A program made the translations under genes and the position numbers. From NCBI GenBank assembly GCA_029310945.1, contig JARJFC010000059.1, forward strand, positions 1 through 19,546: a stretch of DNA of 19,546 nt, in the 5' to 3' direction. Every line of letters begins with the position of its first letter. Position 1 is the first letter of the stretch. Below the pieces are notes generated by a model. It did not search any database, was not told where the DNA came from, and saw nothing but the letters and a program-made list of their open reading frames with translations. This document shows, piece by piece, positions 1 through 8,597 of the stretch. This DNA comes from Leptospira sp. 96542. Its GTDB lineage: Bacteria; Spirochaetota; Leptospiria; Leptospirales; Leptospiraceae.

Positions 1-1
1 A

Positions 2-703
2 ACGACTGCCCCCTCTGTAAAATTTCGCATAACAACCACAAAGGGTGATGAACTGGAAGTGGATAATCCAAGTAAGTGGCCTGATCCCATTCTCATCGGC
101 AAATCGGAAGAACCTTTTGTAAAAGCAACCATAATCACACCAGAAACTTATGTGGGAAACATAATGTCTCTCGTTATCGAAAAACGAGGGATTCATTTGG
201 ACACAGTGTATTTATCAAAAGACAAACTCCAACTTACTTATGAATTGCCACTGGCTGAACTTATATTTGAGTTTTATGATAAACTAAAGTCGTATACAAA
301 AGGGTATGCTTCCCTCGACTATGAGGAAGTAGGGTATAGAGATTCAAAACTTGTTCGGATGGACATCTTGGTGAATGGGGAACCTGTGGACGCATTGTCT
401 TCCATCGTTCATAAATCCAAAGCTGAAGACCGTGGTCGGGTTATCATAGAAAAACTGAAAGATTTGATCCCTCGCCACCAATTTATGATCCCTTTACAAG
501 CTGCCATCGGGGCAAAAGTGGTAGCCCGTGAGAGTATATCGGCACTTCGTAAAAACGTAACGGCCAAATGTTATGGTGGAGATATTTCTCGTAAGAAAAA
601 ACTTTTGGAAAAACAAAAAGAAGGAAAAAAACGAATGAAACAAATTGGCAATGTGGAAATCCCACAGGAAGCCTTTTTGTCGATTTTAAAAACTGGAGAT
701 TGA
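2..703 (+). CDS. lepA: Elongation factor 4 (LepA), C-terminal part, cut by the left edge
   Basis: This is the last 233 residues of the ribosome-associated translational GTPase LepA/EF4, which acts on stalled or mis-translocated ribosomes. The frame is open to the first base, so the GTG at 59 is not the true start. About 370 N-terminal residues, including the G domain, lie outside the window. Recognisable parts are the run [10 protein letters not shown] at the left edge, the domain V-like segment [17 protein letters not shown], and the LepA-specific C-terminal domain with [17 protein letters not shown], the basic stretch [20 protein letters not shown] and the ending PQEAFLSIL. These are near-invariant in LepA, so identification is firm. 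The next gene follows after 33 bases on the same strand with no clear terminator between them. Confidence 0.96.
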   Translation, partial: TTAPSVKFRITTTKGDELEVDNPSKWPDPILIGKSEEPFVKATIITPETYVGNIMSLVIEKRGIHLDTVYLSKDKLQLTYELPLAELIFEFYDKLKSYTKGYASLDYEEVGYRDSKLVRMDILVNGEPVDALSSIVHKSKAEDRGRVIIEKLKDLIPRHQFMIPLQAAIGAKVVARESISALRKNVTAKCYGGDISRKKKLLEKQKEGKKRMKQIGNVEIPQEAFLSILKTGD

Positions 704-736
704 TTTTTCGCTCTATTTTACGAATAAGGTTTTTTA

Positions 737-1720
737 GTGAAACTTTTTCCTTTGTTATCGCAAACGCAAGATCCCATCATCCAATCAGTTGATTTGATTG
801 TGGATGATGGAAAAAATTCGCAATCAAATCAGCCGAAGATTTACATGATTAGAGATGATCTCCTTCCCCTTGGGTTTGGAACAAAGTGGAGGAAACTGGA
901 AAGTGCCGTACAATTTTTTAGGTCAACTGGTAAAAAACATATCCTACTCTGGGGAGCACTGCATGGAAACTATCTGGCCAGTTTCTCATTAGGACTCCGG
1001 ATGAATGGTTTCGAGGTCACTTGTTTTGCCTACGCAAAAGATCCTTCACTCCATACTTTCAATGAAACCATTGTAAAACGCCATACCCACAATTTGACCC
1101 TACTTGAGAATCGAAACAAGGCGGAAAAAAAATTTGAAGCAGAAAGCATTTACTTTCCCGATTCTCATTTGCCAGAATTTGGAATCCACCCATCCCTTAC
1201 CAAGGGTTTAATTTCTTATTTTACCAAACTTAAAAACCAGATTATTTCTCTAAAAGACAAGGGGAACTCCCATCAAAAAAAATCCTTGTTGGTTTTAGAC
1301 ATTGGGTCGGGTGTTAGTTTTTTATGCGCATTACAAGTGTTTAGCGAAACAGACGTTGAAGTTTTCGGGATTTTAGCGAGTGAACCCAAATCGTCTTGGG
1401 TCAAAAAAGCATATTTCCTCCAAAACTCATTGGGTTTAGATCTAAAATCGGTGGATCCCGATTCCGTTTTGGATTTTTTCGAATTTTTCCCAAACGTTTC
1501 TAGACAATTCGGAAAACCCAACCAATGGATATACGAGAAGGTACGAAAGTATTTTCAAATGACGAAGATTCTTTTAGAACCAATTTACAGTGCAAAATCA
1601 ATCTTGTGTTTAGAGAAGGTATTGGAAAACAATGATCCGACAAAACTAGGCGGTAGAGATGTTTTTTACCTCCACCAAGGTGGACAAAACCAACATTTGG
1701 ATATAATATTGGAAAGGTAA
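737..1720 (+). CDS. PLP-dependent enzyme of the ACC deaminase / D-cysteine desulfhydrase family (divergent)
   Basis: A 327-residue fold-type II PLP enzyme. Landmarks in family order are MIRDDLLPLGFGTKWRK (38-53, with Lys50 as the likely Schiff-base lysine), GALHGN (73-78, the place of the usual GxQSNH; Asn78 is kept), IGSGVS (189-194, cofactor phosphate loop), EPIYSAK (281-287, equivalent to DPVYTGK) and LHQGG (312-316). The length fits the family. The usual Gln-Ser of GxQSNH is replaced by His-Gly, so the substrate probably differs from both named enzymes. Start is GTG at 737, with AAGG seven bases upstream; no closer ATG keeps the N-terminus. The family call is good, the substrate is unknown. 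Confidence 0.78.
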   Translation: MKLFPLLSQTQDPIIQSVDLIVDDGKNSQSNQPKIYMIRDDLLPLGFGTKWRKLESAVQFFRSTGKKHILLWGALHGNYLASFSLGLRMNGFEVTCFAYAKDPSLHTFNETIVKRHTHNLTLLENRNKAEKKFEAESIYFPDSHLPEFGIHPSLTKGLISYFTKLKNQIISLKDKGNSHQKKSLLVLDIGSGVSFLCALQVFSETDVEVFGILASEPKSSWVKKAYFLQNSLGLDLKSVDPDSVLDFFEFFPNVSRQFGKPNQWIYEKVRKYFQMTKILLEPIYSAKSILCLEKVLENNDPTKLGGRDVFYLHQGGQNQHLDIILER

Positions 1721-1750
1721 AAAAGAATTCCAATCCTTTGCGCCTTTTTT
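1708..1750 (+). terminator. Weak terminator-like hairpin after the PLP gene
   Basis: ATTGGAA at 1708-1714 pairs with TTCCAAT at 1728-1734 around a 13-base loop, and a run of six T lies at 1745-1750. The ten bases between stem and T run make this a poor match to a classical terminator. The stem overlaps the stop codon at 1718-1720, and the following gene starts 16 bases later. It may only attenuate transcription. Confidence 0.22.
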
Positions 1751-1766
1751 AAACTTCTAATCTATT

Positions 1767-2375
1767 ATGCTGTTTAAGGATGAACACTTAAAAGGAATAA
1801 AAGCTGGCAAAATTAAAATTTGTTTTCGTATCTGGAACCAAAACAAAATCAAAGTTGGTTCTGAAATCAACACGAATCAAGGTATCATTAAAATAAAATC
1901 AATTCAAATTGTAAATAAAGATGAAATTTCAGAAAGGGATGCGAAACTTGCTGGATTCACATCCAAGGATTCTCTTCTCATTACTCTCAAACCGTTTAAC
2001 AAAAACGTAAAAGGGAAAATTTATAAAATTGAAGTGGCATTTCATTCAGAAGATCCGAGAATTTTCCTAAGGAACCAAAAACTAAATCAAAACAACGAAC
2101 AAATGATCACTTCTAAACTCGAACGTTTGGATAAAGTAAGTCGGAACGGACATTGGACAAAAAAAATACTACTAACAATTAAAAATCATCCAAAACAAAA
2201 TGCCAGTGAACTTTCAAAGATCACTGGTTTTGAAAAAGAATGGTTAAAATTGAATGTAAGAAAATTAAAAAACATTGGGCTTACGATTTCGCATCCTGCG
2301 GGAGGATATGAAATTTCCCCTCTAGGAGATTCACTCATAAAGTTTTTTTTGAAAAAAAAGGATGATTCATTTTAG
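1767..2375 (+). CDS. ASCH-like (PUA-fold) domain fused to a winged-helix domain
   Basis: A 202-residue protein. Residues 1-100 resemble an ASCH domain: an LF-x-EHLKGIKAGKIKICFR opening, then KVGSEI and a beta-rich stretch ending IYKIEVAFH. ASCH domains bind RNA or act as N4-acetylcytidine amidohydrolases. The GKKTxTxR-type motif reads GKIKICFR (14-21): Gly, Lys and Arg stay, but both Thr are lost, which argues against amidohydrolase chemistry. Residues 115-200 look like a winged helix: NASELSKITGFEKEWLKLNVRKL followed by GLTISHPAGGYEISPLG as the wing. A nucleic-acid-binding regulator is the best guess. Start is the ATG at 1767, with AAACTTCTAA just upstream and no strong ribosome site. The glycosyltransferase gene begins 15 bases after the stop. 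Confidence 0.6.
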   Translation: MLFKDEHLKGIKAGKIKICFRIWNQNKIKVGSEINTNQGIIKIKSIQIVNKDEISERDAKLAGFTSKDSLLITLKPFNKNVKGKIYKIEVAFHSEDPRIFLRNQKLNQNNEQMITSKLERLDKVSRNGHWTKKILLTIKNHPKQNASELSKITGFEKEWLKLNVRKLKNIGLTISHPAGGYEISPLGDSLIKFFLKKKDDSF

Positions 2376-2390
2376 AAAAACAAATTCAGC

Positions 2391-3341
2391 ATGAACGAAT
2401 TTCCTTTAGTTTCCATCATCATCCCAACCTTTAACCGTAAAAAACTAGTGAACCGCGCTGTGGAATCCGTTCTTTCGCAGACATACCCGTATTTTGAACT
2501 CATCATCATCGATGATGGATCAACAGATAATACGGATATTTCCCTCCAAACCAATTTGCCAATCTGGAAGAACCAATTGGAAAATTTTGGAAATTTCCAA
2601 AAAACAATCCAATTCCACCAAACAGAACATAGAGGAGTGAGTGCCGCTAGAAATTTTGGAGTGAGTCTGAGTACGGGTGAATGGATTTGTTTTTTGGATT
2701 CAGATGATATTTGGGATCCCATCAAACTCACAGAACAAATCAAATACCATAACCTCCATAAAAACATAAAATGTTCACAGACAAATGAAATCTGGAATAA
2801 AAAAGGTAACATCTTGGAGCCCAAAGGAAAGTTTTCCAAACTGGACGGAATGTATTTAGAAGAAGCTTTGGAATCCTGCCTCGTTACTTGTTCGAGTGTG
2901 ATGATACACCGAACTTTGTGGAATCGGCTCGGAGGTTTCCGTGGTGAACTACTAGTTTGCGAAGATTATGATCTTTGGATACGTATCTTTTTACTTGGCG
3001 AACCCATTTCTCTTATTTCTAGTTTTCTACTCACTCGGTTTGGTGGCCACCATGACCAATTGTCCAAAAAATACCAAGCGATCGAACGGTTTCGGCTGTA
3101 TTCTTTGTTGTCAATCCATGAGGAAGGAACAAAAAACAAAACCGATGGTTTCCAGATTAGGAATGTAGATTTACAGTTGCTACGAAAGGCCATTCAATTG
3201 CGATTCGAAACCGTAAAAAATGGAAGGGAAAAAAGAGGTAAAGACACTGCTTTTTTGGATCAACTCTCGAAAACCTTTGCTGAAAACTCGCCCATCTTAC
3301 CTAAGGATTTACTTATATTGTTAGATGATTCCCTATTTTAA
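2391..3341 (+). CDS. Family 2 glycosyltransferase
   Basis: A 316-residue cytoplasmic GT-A fold transferase that moves a sugar from a nucleotide-sugar donor to an unknown acceptor, probably a surface polysaccharide or glycoprotein precursor. The N-terminal half is textbook GT2: PLVSIIIPTFNR (5-16), IIIDDGSTDNT (38-48) for the nucleotide, RGVSAARNFG (81-90), and the metal-binding FLDSDD (101-106). The acidic VCEDYDLWIR (189-198) is the likely catalytic-base region. No membrane helix is seen, so it is soluble or peripheral. Only 15 bases separate it from the upstream gene, so co-transcription is likely. The acceptor cannot be deduced, because no other polysaccharide gene is nearby. Confidence 0.93.
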   Translation: MNEFPLVSIIIPTFNRKKLVNRAVESVLSQTYPYFELIIIDDGSTDNTDISLQTNLPIWKNQLENFGNFQKTIQFHQTEHRGVSAARNFGVSLSTGEWICFLDSDDIWDPIKLTEQIKYHNLHKNIKCSQTNEIWNKKGNILEPKGKFSKLDGMYLEEALESCLVTCSSVMIHRTLWNRLGGFRGELLVCEDYDLWIRIFLLGEPISLISSFLLTRFGGHHDQLSKKYQAIERFRLYSLLSIHEEGTKNKTDGFQIRNVDLQLLRKAIQLRFETVKNGREKRGKDTAFLDQLSKTFAENSPILPKDLLILLDDSLF

Positions 3342-3441
3342 TCGGAACGTTTGGGAACTATGAATATTCTCTAAAGAATTGGAAATTGGAAATCTACACC
3401 AAAAATTAAAGAAACACTATCAGCCGAATCTGGATCTATGT

Positions 3442-3469
3442 AAAAAAACCTGGCTTTTACACCAGGTTT
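3442..3469 (-). terminator. Rho-independent terminator of the sdhCAB operon
   Basis: On the minus strand an 8-base-pair stem, AAACCTGG with CCAGGTTT (3446-3453 and 3462-3469) and an 8-base loop, runs into seven T. It lies 65 to 92 bases beyond the sdhB stop. In the plus direction the T run is missing, so it serves mainly the minus-strand operon, although the stem could also slow transcripts leaving the glycosyltransferase gene. Confidence 0.75.
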
Positions 3470-3502
3470 ACAAAAAATCCAATCGAAGTTTTTACGAACC
3501 TA

Positions 3503-3523
3503 AGCCTAGGAACATCCTAGGCT
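3503..3523. repeat. Perfect 9-bp inverted repeat just beyond sdhB
   Basis: AGCCTAGGA, a three-base loop ACA, then TCCTAGGCT. It lies 11 bases after the sdhB stop and upstream of the true terminator. There is no T run on either side, so it is more likely an mRNA 3'-end stabilising hairpin or a protein site than a terminator. Confidence 0.6.
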
Positions 3524-3533
3524 ACGCATTTGG

Positions 3534-4273
3534 TTAACTTACGATGAACTCCCGATTCAAACGTGTGATGAAGTTGACAGAAATTTCTTTCGGACAAGCG
3601 GCTTCACATTCGTATTGGTTGGTACAATTTCCAAATCCTTCTTTGTCCATCGCATTGACCATTTTTTTTACACGTTCTCTTTTTTCTACCTTACCTTGCG
3701 GAAGGAGAGCAAGATGGGAAACTTTTGCCGAAACGAAAAGCATAGCAGATGCGTTTTTACAAGCAGCCACACAAGCTCCACACCCAATGCAAGTGGCAGC
3801 ATCCATAGCTAGGTCAGCATCCACTTTTGGAATGGGGAGGGCATTACCATCAGGTGCACCACCCGTATTCACAGACACATAACCACCAGCTTGGATGATG
3901 CGGTCAAAAGAAGACCTGTCCACAACCAAATCCTTCACTACTGGAAAGGCTTTGGCTCTCCAAGGTTCGATGTAAACCGTATCTCCATCCTTGAATTTAC
4001 GCATATGGAGTTGGCACGTGGTTGTTCCTTTTTCTGGACCATGCGGAACACCATTGATGACCATGGAGCACATCCCACAAATCCCTTCGCGACAGTCATG
4101 GTCGAAAGCAATTGGATCTTCACCTTTTTTAACGAGATCCTCATTCACCACATCCAACATTTCCAAAAACGACATATGTTCGTTTACGTTGGGAGCTTCG
4201 TAGCTCACCATTTGCCCTTTGTCGTTTTTGTCTTTTTGTCTCCAAACTTTCAGGTGTAATTTCATATTTTCCA

Positions 4274-4274
<1 letters not shown>
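3534..4274 (-). CDS. sdhB: Succinate dehydrogenase/fumarate reductase iron-sulfur subunit
   Basis: A 246-residue subunit that carries electrons from the flavoprotein to the quinone site. The [2Fe-2S] ligands are Cys61, Cys66, Cys69 and Cys87 (CREGICGMC then TTTC). Cys162, Cys165, Cys168 and Cys227 should bind [4Fe-4S], and Cys172, Cys217 and Cys223 should bind [3Fe-4S]; spacing matches E. coli SdhB. All cluster ligands are present. The start overlaps the sdhA stop as TAATG, and AGGAG lies nine bases upstream; a second ATG three codons in (4265) is possible. It is the last gene of the operon. Sequence alone does not separate succinate oxidation from fumarate reduction; the aerobic lifestyle of leptospires favours oxidation. 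Confidence 0.95.
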
Positions 4275-6199
<1,925 letters not shown>

Positions 6200-6217
6200 G
6201 ATAACTCCTAAAATCCC

Positions 6218-6907
6218 TTATTTCACCAAACCGAGTAAAATCGAAATCGGCATGGAACTGTTCCCAAAAAATACCAAAAGAGCAAGGCCAGTGGAAATTT
6301 TTTGAATGATTGGATAGTGTTTTGGGGCAAAGATTCCCAATGTTTGTAACATGGAACCCAAAGCATGCGAGAAGTGGAGGGCTAAAAAAACCATAAACAC
6401 AATATAAGTGATGGCGATTGCAGGAACTTGGAAACCAAGAATGACCATGGCATACACATCATGCACAACATCTCCATTTTTCAAAGTGTATTCAAGTGTG
6501 TAATGATCAGGGTTTGTAACTCCCAATGTGAAATGCAATAAATGATAAACAAGGAAACTAAGGAGTAACAATCCGCTATAAATCATTGTGAGGGATGCAC
6601 TCGATGCCTGGATTGTGGAATTTTTTGCATAAGAAACAGGCCGTGCCGAACTGTTTTGTTTTTTAAGCATAATGGCAACGATCACATGCCCAAAAAAAGC
6701 AACGATGAGGCCAATCCGAGCTACCCAAAGTAAGGGACCTAAGTCCTTTAGAAATTTGGCATATGCATTTAGTTTTTCTGGTCCTTGGAAAACTTGTAAG
6801 TTTCCTACCATATGTGCGATCACGAACCCAAACCAGATAAAACCGGTTATGGCCATAATGATCTTCTTTCCAATAGAGGATCGAAAGAAGTCTAGACTGG
6901 GGGTCAT
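6218..6907 (-). CDS. sdhC: Succinate dehydrogenase cytochrome b558 membrane subunit
   Basis: A 229-residue five-helix membrane anchor that holds two haems b and the quinone site (type B complex II, one membrane subunit instead of SdhC plus SdhD). Helices lie near 15-38, 60-81, 104-129, 150-182 and 203-227. Candidate haem ligands are His32 (IAHMVGN), His74 (FFGHVI), His122 or His125 (YHLLHF) and His178 or His181 (LHFSHA). Start is ATG at 6907, with AGGAG seven bases upstream. It is the first gene of sdhCAB; its promoter must lie in the 147-base gap shared with the divergent gene at 7055, but I see no convincing -35/-10 pair on this strand. Confidence 0.93.
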   Translation of the reverse strand: MTPSLDFFRSSIGKKIIMAITGFIWFGFVIAHMVGNLQVFQGPEKLNAYAKFLKDLGPLLWVARIGLIVAFFGHVIVAIMLKKQNSSARPVSYAKNSTIQASSASLTMIYSGLLLLSFLVYHLLHFTLGVTNPDHYTLEYTLKNGDVVHDVYAMVILGFQVPAIAITYIVFMVFLALHFSHALGSMLQTLGIFAPKHYPIIQKISTGLALLVFFGNSSMPISILLGLVK

Positions 6908-7054
6908 TGAGAAGCTCCTATAAGAGATTAGGTGTAAATTTTTCTATTACGTCCATTTTTAGACCCAATCCACTATACGTAAATTCATAAATCATTCTCT
7001 TTGCGATTGACTGCCGGAAAGAAAACAAAATGATCCAATGGTCAGGATCAAAAA

Positions 7055-7267
7055 ATGAAAGAAGACCACCAACCACTCAAACGAAGAATCGCCCTTGTTT
7101 TGGGTGCTGCCACGGTTATTTTTTACTTGTTTTTATACCTCTATGCATTGCCTCTATTAGTTTCCAGTCGGAATGACACTCATGTTTTGGTTGGTCTCGT
7201 AAGTTTGGTACTTTCTGTTTTAGTACTATTTTTTCTATGGGTGTTTCGAAAACAAATATGGAGTTAA
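7055..7267 (+). CDS. Small two-helix membrane protein of unknown function
   Basis: A 70-residue protein with a short basic N-terminus (KEDHQPLKRR), a helix at about 12-35, a short polar loop (SSRNDTH) and a second helix at about 43-64, ending in a basic FRKQIWS. Both ends should lie in the cytoplasm. The start ATG has AGGA seven bases upstream. A weak promoter match, TTGACT at 7007-7012 with AATGAT at 7029-7034 (16-base spacer), precedes it. The next gene begins six bases after the stop, so this looks like the first gene of a three-gene unit with the SPFH protein. I do not recognise the family. Confidence 0.7.
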   Translation: MKEDHQPLKRRIALVLGAATVIFYLFLYLYALPLLVSSRNDTHVLVGLVSLVLSVLVLFFLWVFRKQIWS

Positions 7268-7273
7268 TTTTTT

Positions 7274-8116
7274 ATGAAATCCAATGCCAAAAAAGTAATG
7301 TATTTCTTTTTGCTTACCACTTTATTCCTTTTTGGGTTCAACCAATGCCAAAAAGTCCCAGCAGGGTATGTCGGGGTCAAAGTATACTTACTAGGTGGAA
7401 ATAAGGGTGTTGATTCGGAAGAATTGGGAGTGGGTCGGTATTGGATCGGGATCAACGAAGAACTCTATCTCTATCCAACATTCACAAAAACCTTTGTTTG
7501 GACGGCCGACTACCAAGAAGATTCCGAAACAAATGAATCCATCGACATCCAAACCAAAGAAGGCCTTACGGTCAACGCTGATGTGGGAATCCAATTCAGA
7601 ATTGAACCTTCCCAGGCCAATATTCTCTTCCAAACCTACCGTCGGGGAATCGATGAAATCACCGACTCTGTTCTGCGAACAGCCGTGAGGGATTCACTCA
7701 ATAGACTAGCATCAACAATGACAAGTGACACCATCTACGGACAAGGACGAGTGGAACTCATCGAAAAGGCGACGGAAGCAATAGCCAAAGAATTCCTACC
7801 CAAAGGGATCATCGTCGAAAGATTGTACTGGATTGGAACCATGCGTTTGCCAGACAAAGTGAAACAAGCTTTGGATGCAAAAATCGAAGCCATCCAAAAA
7901 GCAGAAAGTCGAGAGAATGAACTGAGGGAAGCTTTGGCACAGGCCAAAATTGACAAAGCAAAGGCGGAAGGGACAGCTGCACAAATCAGGTTGGAATCAC
8001 AACAACTCACACCACTGATGATCCAAAAACTCTGGATCGAAAAATGGGATGGCAAACTTCCCACCAATATGATGGGTGGGGACAAAACCAACATCTTAGT
8101 TCCATTTAACCGGTAA
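7274..8116 (+). CDS. SPFH/band-7 (prohibitin-like) membrane-anchored protein
   Basis: A 280-residue protein. A hydrophobic segment at 8-24 ends in GFNQC; Cys25 could be a lipidation site, although Gln at -1 is unusual, so a plain membrane anchor is also possible. The SPFH domain spans about 28-200: KVPAGYVGVKVYLLGG, then TKEGLTVNADVGIQFRI (94-110), then RDSLNRLAST and the helix after it. A charged helix rich in Ala, Glu and Lys (about 196-245) is the usual oligomerisation coiled coil, and WDGKLPTNMMGG (258-269) is a tail motif common in prohibitin-like bacterial proteins. Such proteins form large membrane rings that organise membrane domains or proteases. GGAG at 7260-7263 serves as ribosome site inside the end of the previous gene. 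Confidence 0.88.
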   Translation: MKSNAKKVMYFFLLTTLFLFGFNQCQKVPAGYVGVKVYLLGGNKGVDSEELGVGRYWIGINEELYLYPTFTKTFVWTADYQEDSETNESIDIQTKEGLTVNADVGIQFRIEPSQANILFQTYRRGIDEITDSVLRTAVRDSLNRLASTMTSDTIYGQGRVELIEKATEAIAKEFLPKGIIVERLYWIGTMRLPDKVKQALDAKIEAIQKAESRENELREALAQAKIDKAKAEGTAAQIRLESQQLTPLMIQKLWIEKWDGKLPTNMMGGDKTNILVPFNR

Positions 8117-8130
8117 CATTCGCACAATAG

Positions 8131-8592
8131 ATGTTATGCGAATGGAAACCTGCTTTTTTGCTTTTTTTACTTTCACTGGGTTGTGTTCCTTTCCAAAATA
8201 AAAATCCAGAAAAAGATTGGAGCCAGAGTTTGGAAATTCCAGTTTTTATCACCGTATTTAATCGCCATCATTTGGACAAAAAAGAAGCCCAAATGTTTGT
8301 GAAAGCGGAGAACTTGGATACAGAACCCATTTCACAATTGCAGATTCTCTTCTTTGCGACTGATGTGAACCAAAATCTACTTGTGCCGGAAGAACAAAGG
8401 ACACCAGAACTTGTTTGTTCTTATCCTGAAAAAATCCCACCGAAAACCAAAGTGAAATGCCATGTTGGCCCTTTTGTTTACCCAATGCTTTGGAGCCAAA
8501 TCAAAATCCAAAGTATATCCTTTACAACATCAGACAGGGTACGCCATTTTATCAGCGAAGAGGATGTGGATGTTTTCACAGAATGGAAATAG
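8131..8592 (+). CDS. Small lipoprotein of unknown function
   Basis: A 153-residue exported protein. The signal peptide has a hydrophobic core FLLFLLSLG and a lipobox LSLGC, with Cys18 as the lipidated residue. The mature part is beta-rich, with segments such as IPVFITVFNR, AQMFVKAENL and LQILFFATDV that suggest an immunoglobulin-like or YcfL-like sandwich; this is inferred from strand pattern only. It follows the SPFH gene by 14 bases and has no clear ribosome site, so translation may depend on its neighbour. It is convergent with the propeller gene, with only five bases between stop codons and no terminator visible there. Confidence 0.7.
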   Translation: MLCEWKPAFLLFLLSLGCVPFQNKNPEKDWSQSLEIPVFITVFNRHHLDKKEAQMFVKAENLDTEPISQLQILFFATDVNQNLLVPEEQRTPELVCSYPEKIPPKTKVKCHVGPFVYPMLWSQIKIQSISFTTSDRVRHFISEEDVDVFTEWK

Positions 8593-8597
8593 GCCGA

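Noticed and set aside
59..61. GTG as a start for the first gene
   Set aside because: The same frame is open and LepA-like all the way to the left edge, so it is internal.
4011..4026. TTGGCACGTGGTTGT resembling a sigma-54 element
   Set aside because: The GG to GC spacing is off by one, the -12 reads TTGT, and it lies inside sdhB coding sequence.
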